Source: JAICLK01 sp963810525
GTDB lineage: Bacteria > Patescibacteriota > Saccharimonadia > Saccharimonadales > UBA4665
Length of the DNA stretch: 64,000 nt
NCBI GenBank assembly: GCA_963810525.1
Contig: CAWENB010000002.1
Coordinates: 186,001 to 250,000, forward strand
Reading direction: 5' to 3'
Shown here: positions 8,339 through 16,841 of the stretch, piece by piece
Layout: every line of letters begins with the position of its first letter
How positions within the stretch are numbered: the first letter of the stretch is position 1
Made by a program: the position numbers and the translations under genes
The notes under the pieces: model-generated
Told to the model about the DNA's origin: nothing
Databases searched by the model: none
Seen by the model: the letters and a program-made list of their open reading frames with translations, nothing else

Positions 8339-9352
8339 ATGGGCCAAGACAAAAAACCGTTCATATTCAAATTAGTCCTGGTTATCCTCGTAGGGGTTTG
8401 GGTAGCGGCAGCCGTTTTCGGTTTTTATGACCTTACGCGTAAGTTTTGGCAACCCAAGAAACCTGCGCAAATTGCATCTGCCCAGCAATCACCGCAGCAG
8501 TCAGGCACTACACCGACGTCAACAACGACAACTGCAACCAAGCCCAAGGCTACAGCCAAACCACAACCGAAAACAACTGTAACCAAGCCCAAGGCCACGA
8601 CACCCGTAAGGCCGGCCTATTCCCCGACACCGGTTAAGATCGAAACCGTCAAGCCTGCGCCCAAATCAACACCGAAAACCGGCACATCCACTACCGCCGT
8701 CTGGAATTACGGCCCTCAATATAGCGGAGATAACTGGTCGGGTTACGTGGCGCTCAATAAGACTTTTACGGCGGCATCCGGAGAATGGATCGTACCTAAC
8801 CCTTCAACCAGCTCTCCGAACGGATCGGGGGATTCCGCATGGGTAGGTGTCGGTGGCTGGACAAACGCAGAAGAAAGTATAATACAGACCGGCTCGGATG
8901 ATGATATAAATAATGGACAGGTTGACAGGGAAGCGTGGTATGAGCTTTATCCCGCCGATACTGTTTATATCCCGAGCATAACCATTCACGCAGGAGATAC
9001 GATGTACGGTTCAGTATCGATGATATCGACCGGTTATTGGAATATTACGATAAAAGATGTAACAGATAACGAGTCCTACTCTAAAGATGTAAACTATTCT
9101 TCCCTGTATCAATCTGCCGAGTGGATCGAGGAAGACGTAGCTGGCGACCATAACAACTTGGAAACTATCGATAACTTTGGTAGTGTCAAGTTTGAAGACG
9201 GAAAAACTACCGCCAATGGTGTTTCTGAAGTTATAGGCGCTACCGTTCCGTCACCTGTTACCATGACGAGCGATGCTACCGGGAATCTCGAAGAATCACC
9301 TACGAAGTTGAACGGCACCGGCAATGGCTTTACGGTAAACGAGGTAAATTAA
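8339..9352 (+). CDS. Membrane-anchored glutamic peptidase, family G1 (eqolisin-like)
   Basis: Residues ~9-30 form a transmembrane helix near the N-terminus. A ~85-residue Thr/Pro/Lys linker (about residues 38-120) spans the wall, and a beta-rich domain of ~215 residues follows. That domain matches the G1 glutamic peptidases: NWSGYVAL, GEWIVPNPS, AWVGVGGWTNAEESIIQTG, EAWYELYPADTVYIPS, TIHAGDTMYGSVSMIS, WNITIKDVT and QSAEWIEEDV. The catalytic pair of the family is Gln and Glu. The candidates here are Gln183 (in IIQTG) and Glu261 (in AEWIEED), both present. G1 peptidases were described from fungi and act at acid pH; bacterial relatives are known but are rare. Secreted protein digestion at the cell surface is the likely role. 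The substrate is unknown. Confidence 0.82.
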   Translation: MGQDKKPFIFKLVLVILVGVWVAAAVFGFYDLTRKFWQPKKPAQIASAQQSPQQSGTTPTSTTTTATKPKATAKPQPKTTVTKPKATTPVRPAYSPTPVKIETVKPAPKSTPKTGTSTTAVWNYGPQYSGDNWSGYVALNKTFTAASGEWIVPNPSTSSPNGSGDSAWVGVGGWTNAEESIIQTGSDDDINNGQVDREAWYELYPADTVYIPSITIHAGDTMYGSVSMISTGYWNITIKDVTDNESYSKDVNYSSLYQSAEWIEEDVAGDHNNLETIDNFGSVKFEDGKTTANGVSEVIGATVPSPVTMTSDATGNLEESPTKLNGTGNGFTVNEVN

Positions 9353-9468
9353 TATGCTTTGCGCAGTGGCAATCACCAGGTATCATGAAAGACAAACAAT
9401 GGCGCAAAAGACACGTGAGGTGCTAACGTTGCGACCGACGGGCTACGAGCTTTATACTTGAAATGCTT

Positions 9469-10578
9469 ATGGATACTAACAACAAACTTTCGACCGAAGT
9501 AAAGTCAAAAAAGACCAAGTGGTCATTCGTGACAGAGTATCGGTGGCTGTCCTTGAGCGCCGCAGCAACTTTTGTGCTAATTTTTGCGGCATTCGGAATC
9601 CGGTTGCTGGTCGGTACCCACGCCGCCCCCGCACTAATCGGTGACGATTCGAAATCAAACTGCATTTATGTGGGAGACGGAACGAATGGTGCAACTATGA
9701 AAGCACTTACGGACGCCCAGCAATTGACTGGCATGACATTCAACTGCCTGGAAACGACCAACGCCAACATGCCGGGCTGGGCCTCATGGGAATCTCCATC
9801 GTTTACCAAAGCGCAATATGGTTTTACCCAGTGGGTGGCTGGGAGCCCGTCGACCAGGCAATTAGTCATTGCCCAGGACCTCATTCCCAGCTCACTTCAG
9901 AACCTAAGTAATCCATTAAGCTGGGAACGCTCCTGCGACGCCGGCCTGTACAACACATTCGCTACAACATTTGCCCAAAATTTAGTGGCGGCGGGTTTTG
10001 GTAACTCGGTCATACGGTTAGGTTATGAGATGAACGGCCTCGGAGAGCCAGACTCTATGGGCACCACGAATCAGGAAATGTCAGCTTGGGCACAATGCTA
10101 CGCCCATGAAGTTACGGCTATGCGAGCCGTGGCCGGCGCGCAGTTCTTGTTCGACTGGAATCCGAACTCCTGCTATATAAACGAGCCATTTTCGCAGTAT
10201 TACCCCGGTGATTCTTATGTCGATATTATTGGACTCGATCAATATGACGCTTTCTGTACCGCCAATCCTCCTAAAGCCGCTTCCGATGCAACGTTCAGCC
10301 AATTAGAAGCAGAGCCGGGTGGACTTAATGCCATTGAAACCTTTGCCAAGCAACACGGCAAACCTATGAGCTTGCCGCAATGGGGGGACTCGGTCGCGGT
10401 AAGCGGCGGCTTCGGCGACGACCCCTACTATACGTCAGGCATTGGCGCGTTTGTCCGTAATCATGACGTCGCGTTCCAGTCGTATTTTGACGAAGGCGAC
10501 AACGGTATACTGAAGCTTAGTTCAAGTTATCCGCTGTCGCTGGCAGCCTACAAAACCGACTTTGCGAGCCCGCAATAG
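9469..10578 (+). CDS. Secreted/anchored GH26-like (beta/alpha)8 glycosidase homologue
   Basis: An N-terminal cytoplasmic segment is followed by a hydrophobic helix (residues ~28-48, LSAAATFVLIFAAFGIRLLV) and an extracytoplasmic domain of ~320 residues. Features of GH26-type TIM barrels are the strand-end motif VIRLGYEMNG, whose Glu matches the acid/base residue, then FLFDWNPNSCY, VDIIGLDQYD and KPMSLPQWGDS. In GH26 the nucleophile Glu sits at the position of the Gln in LPQWG, so the enzyme may be inactive or work differently. Two starts are possible (9463 and 9469). The TATACT at 9453-9458 is 4 nt before the first and 10 nt before the second, so I chose 9469. It follows the G1 peptidase, suggesting a small set of surface hydrolases. 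Confidence 0.65.
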   Translation: MDTNNKLSTEVKSKKTKWSFVTEYRWLSLSAAATFVLIFAAFGIRLLVGTHAAPALIGDDSKSNCIYVGDGTNGATMKALTDAQQLTGMTFNCLETTNANMPGWASWESPSFTKAQYGFTQWVAGSPSTRQLVIAQDLIPSSLQNLSNPLSWERSCDAGLYNTFATTFAQNLVAAGFGNSVIRLGYEMNGLGEPDSMGTTNQEMSAWAQCYAHEVTAMRAVAGAQFLFDWNPNSCYINEPFSQYYPGDSYVDIIGLDQYDAFCTANPPKAASDATFSQLEAEPGGLNAIETFAKQHGKPMSLPQWGDSVAVSGGFGDDPYYTSGIGAFVRNHDVAFQSYFDEGDNGILKLSSSYPLSLAAYKTDFASPQ

Positions 10579-10631
10579 CAACTGCCTGCCTAACCCTGCG
10601 CCGGCAACTTTATGGCTCGCAAGACATAGTA

Positions 10632-10656
10632 CCCAAAAAAGTAATGTTCTTTTGGG
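10632..10656 (+). terminator. Hairpin between the GH26-like gene and clpC
   Basis: CCCAAAA and TTTTGGG form a perfect stem across a ~10-nt loop. It lies about 55 bp after the GH26-like stop and upstream of the clpC control region. The U-rich right arm could serve as the termination signal. Confidence 0.45.
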
Positions 10657-10692
10657 GCAGTGTAGCCGTTCAACAGTGACGAAAAATAATTA

Positions 10693-10719
10693 TTAGCACT
10701 CTTGACGGGTGAGTGCTAA
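10693..10719 (+). promoter_or_regulatory. CIRCE operator (HrcA box)
   Basis: TTAGCACTC (10693-10701) and GAGTGCTAA (10711-10719) are separated by exactly 9 bp, a perfect match to the CIRCE consensus bound by the heat-shock repressor HrcA. The spacer holds a -35 sequence, TTGACG (10702-10707), and TATTAT at 10726-10731 fits as -10 with 18 bp spacing. Repressor binding would therefore block the promoter of clpC. Confidence 0.95.
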
Positions 10720-10737
10720 ACGCGATATTATGTTTAT

Positions 10738-10851
10738 CGGCGGATAAATAACCGCCCGCTTGGATAAAAAGGGCAACTACTTCGGCGGGCGACTAAATCC
10801 GACAATAGGTTTACGAGACGAATAATGGGTTTATCGTCTCAGTTTTGAAAG
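10738..10851 (+). promoter_or_regulatory. Structured 5' leader of clpC
   Basis: The ~115-nt leader can form GGCGG/CCGCC (about 10740-10757), or alternatively CGCCCG/CGGGCG using the same central bases. A third stem, GAGACGA/TCGTCTC (about 10815-10840), lies just upstream of the ribosome binding site. The alternatives suggest possible structural control, but no known riboswitch or thermometer class is recognised. Confidence 0.35.
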
Positions 10852-10863
10852 GTGGTAACTATT

Positions 10864-13341
10864 ATGATGCCCGGATCGCAAGATTTCCAAGAATTTTTGA
10901 ATCATTTAACGAACAACGCGCTGGCAAGCCTTAAGCACGCCGACGCCATAGCTCGGGGAACCGGCAGTGCTTACGTTGGCACTGAGCATTTATTACTCGG
11001 GCTGTTGGCCCAGGATAGTAGTATGGGCGCAAAAATACTCGGCAACGCCGGCATTACGCTCGACAAAGCGCGGATGGCGTTGAACTTGACGCCCAAGAGT
11101 CTGGTTATCAATATGGGGGCGAAAGGTCTCAGCGAAACTGCCAAGCTTACTCTTAAGATGGCGTATGATACCGCCCAGGATTACGCGCAGGAATATTGCG
11201 GTACCGAGCACATTCTGTACAGCATTTTGAGCCAGAAAAATGCCCGGGCCACCGTCTTGCTGCGCGACATGAACATTGACATAGACGCGCTCATGAACGA
11301 AATTGAACAGCTCATGAACCGCCAGCAATTTGAAGAAGAAGGTACCTCAACCGGCACTTCCCGCCGAGGTAAGCGCCAGCACAAAGGTGCGGTTGATATT
11401 TATGGCACTGATCTGACCGGTATGGCCCGAAACGGCAAGCTTGACCCGGTGGTCGGCCGCGAGGATCAGATACGGCGCGTCGTCACCATTCTTAACCGTC
11501 GTACCAAGAACAATCCGGTACTTATCGGTGAACCCGGTGTCGGCAAGACGGCCATCGTAGAAGGTCTGGCACAGCGCATCATCAATGAAGACGTGCCCGA
11601 CAGTCTGCTCGACAAACGCATCGTCATGCTTGATCTGGCCGGCATGGTCGCGGGCACGAAGTACCGCGGTGAATTCGAGGAACGGCTCAAGAAAGTTATG
11701 GCCGAGCTCGAAAAGGACAAGCGCACCATTATCTTTATTGACGAGCTGCATCTCATTGTTGGTGCCGGTTCGGCCGAAGGTTCGATGGACGCCGGCAACA
11801 TCTTAAAGCCGGCCCTGGCCCGCGGTAAAATTCAGCTAATCGGCGCGACGACTACCGCCGAGTATACAAAATACATCGAAAAAGACGCGGCCCTGGAGCG
11901 GCGCTTCCAGCCGGTTCAAGTTCCCGAATCAACCGTTCCTGAAACTCTGGCCATCCTTAAGGGACTACGAAAGCACTACGAAGCATTTCACGGCGTCACT
12001 ATCAGTGATGACGTACTCGGGGATACCGTAAACCTTGCCAAACGCTATATCAACGACCGTTTCATGCCCGACAAAGCTATTGACCTGCTCGACGAAACAG
12101 CTGCTCACTTGCGGGTAGATAAAGGCAAGACGTCGCCTGAAGTACGCAAATTGCAAAAGGAGCAGAAACTCGTCAACGCCCGCATCGAAGAGGCTGTCGA
12201 GGCCGAAGATTACCAGAAAGCCGCCGAGTACAAAACCCGCGCCAGCCAGATTCAGGATGAGCTTACCAAGCATCAGGCCTCCGACAAGCAGACGAAGCGC
12301 TTCACCATGACGAGTGACGATGTCGCGCAGGTGGTATCGCGCATGACCGGTGTGCCGGTTACCAAAGTTATCCGCAGCGAAGCCAAATACCTGCTCAACC
12401 TTGAAAAAACGCTCGGCAGACATGTTGTTGGTCAGCCGGAGGCGGTTGAAGCAGTGGCACGGGCTGTACGCCGTAACCGATCAGGCATAGGCAGCGAAAA
12501 ACGTCCGATCGGGTCGTTCATCTTCCTCGGTCCGACCGGTGTCGGTAAGACCGAACTCGCCCGAGTGTTAGCGCGTGAATTCTACGGCTCGGAAGACGCG
12601 TTCGTCAAAATCGACATGTCCGAATTCGGCGAGCACCACAACGTCGCCCGGCTTGTCGGCGCCCCGGCCGGTTATGTCGGCTACGAAGAAGGCGGACAGT
12701 TGACTGACAAGATACGCCGCCATCCGTACAGCTTAGTATTGTTTGACGAAATCGAGAAAGCGCATCCCGACACCTTCAACATGCTTTTGCAGATTTTGGA
12801 AGACGGTCATCTGACCGACGCCAAAGGCCGGAAGATCGACTTTACCAACACTATTGTCATCATGACCAGCAACATCGGCGCCGACAAATTGCAGCGTGAA
12901 GCTAATCTCGGCTTCCACGCTCGAGCCGCCGACGAGCTGAAAGACCTGGAAGAATTGCACGACCGCAACAAGGATAAGGTCATGGACGAACTCAAGAAAA
13001 TGCTGCGTCCGGAACTTCTGAACCGCATCGACAAAGTCATTGTCTTCCGGGCATTGACCAAAAAAGATATCTTCCGGATCATCGATCTGCAGATCGCCGA
13101 ACTTCAGACCCGGCTGCAAAAGCGCGGCCTCGGCATACAGCTGACGCCAAGCACGAAGCAGTATCTGCTCGATCACGGTTACGATGCCAAGAACGGCGTC
13201 CGACCGCTGCGCCGGCTCATCCAGGACACCATCGAAGACCAAATCGCGACCGAACTGCTCGACGAAAAATACCAGAAGGGCGATATCATTCAGGTCGGCA
13301 CCAAGGGCGGCAAACTAGCCTACGAAACCGTCACCGAATAG
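10864..13341 (+). CDS. clpC: ATP-dependent Clp protease ATPase subunit ClpC
   Basis: ClpC unfolds substrate proteins and feeds them to ClpP. The order of parts is: two N-terminal Clp repeats (from SQDFQEFLNHLTNNALASLK and from LTLKMAYDTAQDYAQEYCGT), the first AAA+ module with Walker A GEPGVGKTA and Walker B IIFIDELH, a UVR-type coiled middle domain (EAVEAEDYQKAAEYKTRASQ), the second AAA+ module with GPTGVGKTE and VLFDEIEKA, and the C-terminal D2-small domain. The length of ~825 residues is normal. I chose the ATG at 10864, 9 nt after an AAGGTGG ribosome binding site; the GTG at 10852 overlaps that site. A perfect CIRCE element upstream indicates HrcA control, as for class I/III heat-shock genes. 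clpP is not in the window. Confidence 0.97.
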   Translation: MMPGSQDFQEFLNHLTNNALASLKHADAIARGTGSAYVGTEHLLLGLLAQDSSMGAKILGNAGITLDKARMALNLTPKSLVINMGAKGLSETAKLTLKMAYDTAQDYAQEYCGTEHILYSILSQKNARATVLLRDMNIDIDALMNEIEQLMNRQQFEEEGTSTGTSRRGKRQHKGAVDIYGTDLTGMARNGKLDPVVGREDQIRRVVTILNRRTKNNPVLIGEPGVGKTAIVEGLAQRIINEDVPDSLLDKRIVMLDLAGMVAGTKYRGEFEERLKKVMAELEKDKRTIIFIDELHLIVGAGSAEGSMDAGNILKPALARGKIQLIGATTTAEYTKYIEKDAALERRFQPVQVPESTVPETLAILKGLRKHYEAFHGVTISDDVLGDTVNLAKRYINDRFMPDKAIDLLDETAAHLRVDKGKTSPEVRKLQKEQKLVNARIEEAVEAEDYQKAAEYKTRASQIQDELTKHQASDKQTKRFTMTSDDVAQVVSRMTGVPVTKVIRSEAKYLLNLEKTLGRHVVGQPEAVEAVARAVRRNRSGIGSEKRPIGSFIFLGPTGVGKTELARVLAREFYGSEDAFVKIDMSEFGEHHNVARLVGAPAGYVGYEEGGQLTDKIRRHPYSLVLFDEIEKAHPDTFNMLLQILEDGHLTDAKGRKIDFTNTIVIMTSNIGADKLQREANLGFHARAADELKDLEELHDRNKDKVMDELKKMLRPELLNRIDKVIVFRALTKKDIFRIIDLQIAELQTRLQKRGLGIQLTPSTKQYLLDHGYDAKNGVRPLRRLIQDTIEDQIATELLDEKYQKGDIIQVGTKGGKLAYETVTE

Positions 13342-13371
13342 TCGAAGCTCCCGCTCTGATATACTGACGAT

Positions 13372-14346
13372 ATGCGTCGAAACATAAGCGACCGTACGGC
13401 ACTCCTGCTGGTCGCGCTACTATGGGCGGTTATCGGTGTGGTCTACTTTAAGCGCTACGCCATACTAGACTGGTGGCGGCTGCATAACTACACGCCGCCG
13501 CCGGCTATTGCTCAGTTAGCCGGTGACGATAGGATGACCGCTCTCGGGAAGACACTGCTCTATATCAACCATCCGGTATTGCAATCACGCAGCGCCTTCA
13601 ACCAAGCTTGTCCGCCCGGGAGCGAACACACCATCGTGCTCGGCTGCTACCATCCGGACGAGCAGGGAATCTTTCTGTTCACTGTTTCAGATTCCAGGCT
13701 GCAAGGGGTGGAACAAGTCACCGCAGCACACGAAATGCTGCACGCCGCCTACCAGCGGCTCGATCCGAAAACACGTTCGTACGTCGACGGTCTGCTCCAA
13801 GACTATTATGCGCATGCTCTGCATGATTCGGCGATTCAGGCTGAGATTGCCGCCTACAAAAAGTCCGAGCCGCATGACGTCGTGAACGAGATGCATTCGG
13901 TATTTGGCACAGAGGTGCTTAATTTGCCGCCGGCGCTTGAAAGCTACTATCGACGCTACTTTATCGATCGCAAAGAAATTGCCCAATTTTCAGCACAGTA
14001 CCGTTCGGTCTTTAGTTCGCGCGAGACCGAAGTAGCAAATTACGATGCCGAGCTTGCGCAGATGAAATCCGAGATTGCCACCAGTGAATCGAATCTGAAT
14101 ACGCAGCTCAGCGCCATTGACAGCGAAAAGAGCCAGCTCGACGCCGCCAGGGCTTCGGGACCAACCAGTAATTTTAATAGTGAAGTGGCGAACTATAACC
14201 AAACCGTTAACACCTATAACACTCTGGTGGATAACACACGCTCCCTGATAACCAGCTATAACCAAATCGTGTCAGAACGAAACGCGGTAGCTATACAGGA
14301 AAATCAACTGTCCGCCGAGCTAAACAGCGCAAGCACCATACAATAA
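13372..14346 (+). CDS. Membrane-anchored HExxH protein with coiled-coil C-terminus (putative metallopeptidase)
   Basis: Residues ~9-26 form a membrane helix (ALLLVALLWAVIGVVYF). The extracytoplasmic part has the zincin-like motif AAHEMLHAAYQRLDPK near residue 120, with both His and the Glu of HExxH in place. A third metal ligand could be the Glu in the following helices (for example NEMHSVFGTE), but I cannot assign it. From about residue 210 the sequence becomes a coiled coil with heptads rich in Ser, Asn, Gln and Ala. Two Cys near residues 80 and 91 (QACPPG, VLGCYHP) could pair. A TATACT 6 nt before the ATG implies a leaderless transcript. It directly follows clpC but has its own promoter. 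Peptidase activity is inferred from the motif only. Confidence 0.6.
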   Translation: MRRNISDRTALLLVALLWAVIGVVYFKRYAILDWWRLHNYTPPPAIAQLAGDDRMTALGKTLLYINHPVLQSRSAFNQACPPGSEHTIVLGCYHPDEQGIFLFTVSDSRLQGVEQVTAAHEMLHAAYQRLDPKTRSYVDGLLQDYYAHALHDSAIQAEIAAYKKSEPHDVVNEMHSVFGTEVLNLPPALESYYRRYFIDRKEIAQFSAQYRSVFSSRETEVANYDAELAQMKSEIATSESNLNTQLSAIDSEKSQLDAARASGPTSNFNSEVANYNQTVNTYNTLVDNTRSLITSYNQIVSERNAVAIQENQLSAELNSASTIQ

Positions 14347-14442
14347 ACTCCTGGACCAATACGCAGTGCGCACGCTATGATGGGTACTATTTATGCATTG
14401 CGTCGAAGTTCAGTGCGATAGCTATCAAAGGGAGGAAAGTGA

Positions 14443-15792
14443 ATGGCTAAGAAACCAACTATACGATTCGTATGCTCGAACTGCGGCGCAGTTAGTACGT
14501 CATGGTCGGGTCGTTGCGCCCAGTGCGGCGAATGGAATACGATCCAGGAGGAAGCGGTACTGTCGGGCAGTGATTCAGAAGTATCAACGGGCAATGTACT
14601 GGCGACTGAATCCGTTGCTAAAGTCATAGCACATGATCAGCCCCGGCTCGCTACGAATATCAGCGAAGTTGATGACGTTCTCGGCGGAGGCCTGGTTGCC
14701 GGCAGCGTCAGTCTAATGGCCGGTCAGCCGGGTATCGGCAAAAGCACCCTGCTGCTCCAGGTCGCCTATGCAGTCGCCGCCGAACATGACGTCCTCTACG
14801 TTAGCGCCGAGGAATCGGCGCACCAGGTTGGCTTGCGCGCGAAGCGACTTGGCGCCGTACGATCCCGATTGCAGTTCGTGAGCAGTACGTTGACCGAAGA
14901 TATTGCCGCCACCATCGCGCAAGGCACCTTCAAGCTAGTGATAGTAGACTCCCTCCAAACAGTCACCGCCAGCGCCGTGAGTTCAGCCGCCGGATCCGTT
15001 TCGCAAATCACCAACAGTACCCATATGCTAACCGCTGCTGCCAAGCAGACCGATACCGCGTTGATACTCGTCGGACACGTCACCAAAGAGGGCATGATTG
15101 CTGGTCCGAAAGTGCTTGAACATGCCGTCGATGTCGTATTGCAGCTTGAAGGCGACCGATACGGCGGCTTTAAGGTATTGAGAGCAATCAAAAACCGTTT
15201 TGGCCCAACCACCGAGGCCGGAATATTCGAAATGATCGAAAGCGGCCTGCAGCCGGTCAGCAATCCTTCGGCCGCACTGCTGGCTGAACGGCAAATCAGC
15301 GACGGATCGGTAGTACTTGCCACTCTGGAGGGAACCCGGCCGATACTGGTTGAAGTGCAGGCGCTCGTGAACAAAACCTCCTACGGTTACCCGAAGCGTG
15401 CCGCCAGCGGCATCGATCTGAACCGGGTAAACCTGCTGGTCGCAATGCTTGAGCGGCGTACCAAACTGCAGCTGTCCGACCAGGACATCTACATAAACAT
15501 CGTCGGCGGGGTCCGGATTACCGAGCCGGCAGCCGATCTGGCCGTCTGCATGGCCATCGGTTCGGCAGCCAAAGGGCTGCAGCTGAAGCAGAATGCAGTA
15601 GTCTTCGGAGAAGTGGGCTTAAGCGGCGAAGTGCGGCACGTGCCGTTTGCCGAAAAGCGGATCGCTGAAGCCAAAAAACTTGGTTTTGAAGCGGCCATCG
15701 GTCCGAATTCTAAGGGCAAAACCAAACTGCCAATGCTTGTCGGGGTCAGGGACGTCCGCGGTGCGCTCAACCAGTTTTTAGAAAAAGAATGA
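14443..15792 (+). CDS. radA: DNA repair protein RadA
   Basis: RadA (Sms) is a RecA-like ATPase that promotes branch migration in recombination. All four parts are visible: a zinc finger with Cys11, Cys14, Cys25 and Cys28 (RFVCSNCGAV, GRCAQCGEW), the RecA core with Walker A GQPGIGKST near residue 93, the diagnostic KNRFG motif near residue 250 (AIKNRFGPTTEAG), and a C-terminal Lon-protease-like domain (NLLVAMLERRTKLQL, VVFGEVGLSGEVRHVPF). The length of 449 is normal. A strong GGGAGG ribosome binding site precedes the ATG. A decayed second copy of its last ~60 codons lies about 0.85 kb downstream. Confidence 0.97.
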   Translation: MAKKPTIRFVCSNCGAVSTSWSGRCAQCGEWNTIQEEAVLSGSDSEVSTGNVLATESVAKVIAHDQPRLATNISEVDDVLGGGLVAGSVSLMAGQPGIGKSTLLLQVAYAVAAEHDVLYVSAEESAHQVGLRAKRLGAVRSRLQFVSSTLTEDIAATIAQGTFKLVIVDSLQTVTASAVSSAAGSVSQITNSTHMLTAAAKQTDTALILVGHVTKEGMIAGPKVLEHAVDVVLQLEGDRYGGFKVLRAIKNRFGPTTEAGIFEMIESGLQPVSNPSAALLAERQISDGSVVLATLEGTRPILVEVQALVNKTSYGYPKRAASGIDLNRVNLLVAMLERRTKLQLSDQDIYINIVGGVRITEPAADLAVCMAIGSAAKGLQLKQNAVVFGEVGLSGEVRHVPFAEKRIAEAKKLGFEAAIGPNSKGKTKLPMLVGVRDVRGALNQFLEKE

Positions 15793-15898
15793 ACATTAAT
15801 GCGCGCGCCACGCAATAAAACTCCCGCAGGACAAACTTAATATAAGCCCCGATTTTAACTATCTAGATCTTGCGTAACCGACCTGCTGACCGGCAATA

Positions 15899-16573
15899 CT
15901 ACCAAGGTCCCTGCCAAGTAACTCTGCTCGATACGGAAACTGCAAAAGAATTTCTCGCACCTAGTTCAACGTCAACTTGTTGAGGCCGACTGAACGCTCC
16001 GGTCACAATTTCAACTGAAGAAGGGCTGGCTGCCATGGCAAACTGAAGGGGCTCTTCCTCGATAGGTAATTTGGTCAAATAATCGTTAGTAGGTCTTTTG
16101 TCTGATACTTGAGGTTCGACAAATTCGGTGGTATCACCCGGTATCCTGATAGCGAGGACTCCGCGGTATGGTTTGCCATTTTGAAAGGCATGTATGTTTG
16201 ACCAGGCTCCTTCTCCGTAATCAACTGATGCACCCCATACCCAAGTCGTGCCATAATTTGTGTTATCGTTCGGAGATACACATGTGGAGCATTCTGAAGA
16301 ATTTCCCCAGCCACTCCCACCGGCAGCAGTAGGCGCCGGTCCGGATGAATTTTCAGCAAGTCCGGAAACAAATTTAATTCCAGTTGGTACGCCGGCAACC
16401 ATAAGCGCCACTAAAGGGCTTAGGTAGGGCAGAATAATCCGAGCCCGTTCAGCTGCTGACTTTCTACTCCTACGAGTTGATTCGTCTGAATTTTTAGGAA
16501 AGTCAGTTAAATAGTCCGGAACGGGCGTATACGCTTGTTCATTTTGTCGATGTCTGAACATAACTCTTAGCAT
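15899..16573 (-). CDS. Hypothetical membrane-anchored secreted protein
   Basis: This 224-residue protein has no family I recognise. An Arg/Lys-rich cytoplasmic N-terminus (STRRSRKSAAERARI) precedes one hydrophobic segment at about residues 47-63 (ILPYLSPLVALMVAGVP). A Gly/Ser/Asn-rich exterior follows, with a pair of Cys (SSECSTCVSP) and a compact domain ending TWQGPW. Starts at 16573 (MLRVMFRHRQ) and 16561 (MFRHRQ) are both possible. The gene lies between radA and a decayed radA 3' end, on the opposite strand, so it looks like cargo inserted at the radA terminus. Confidence 0.5.
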   Translation of the reverse strand: MLRVMFRHRQNEQAYTPVPDYLTDFPKNSDESTRRSRKSAAERARIILPYLSPLVALMVAGVPTGIKFVSGLAENSSGPAPTAAGGSGWGNSSECSTCVSPNDNTNYGTTWVWGASVDYGEGAWSNIHAFQNGKPYRGVLAIRIPGDTTEFVEPQVSDKRPTNDYLTKLPIEEEPLQFAMAASPSSVEIVTGAFSRPQQVDVELGARNSFAVSVSSRVTWQGPW

Positions 16574-16640
16574 ACTCCGACTGAATTTTAATTATTTGTA
16601 TATTATAACATTGAATTATAATCAAATCTCCTACGTTCTG

Positions 16641-16833
16641 ACTTTTTCTATTGAAGTCGGTCTCAGCGGTGAAGTACGCCGTGTCCCTTTCGCTGGAAAG
16701 CGGATTGCTGAAGCCAAAAACTCGGGTTTGACGCCGCCATCGACCGACCTCAAAGAGCAAAGTCAAACTGCCGCTGCTGATCGGAGTCAGCGATATTCGA
16801 GTCGCACTCAATCAATTTTTAGAAAAAGAGTAG
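16641..16833 (+). pseudogene. Decayed copy of the radA 3' end
   Basis: The translation EVGLSGEVRRVPFAGKRIAEAK parallels EVGLSGEVRHVPFAEKRIAEAK of the intact RadA. Two further frame changes are needed to read FDAAI and then KLPLLIGVSDIRVALNQFLEKE before the TAG at 16831. The copy is clearly diverged from the intact gene at the DNA level, so it is not a recent tandem repeat. It ends 8 bp before the stop codon of the convergent penicillin-binding protein gene. Confidence 0.85.
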
Positions 16834-16841
16834 CGCGCGCT

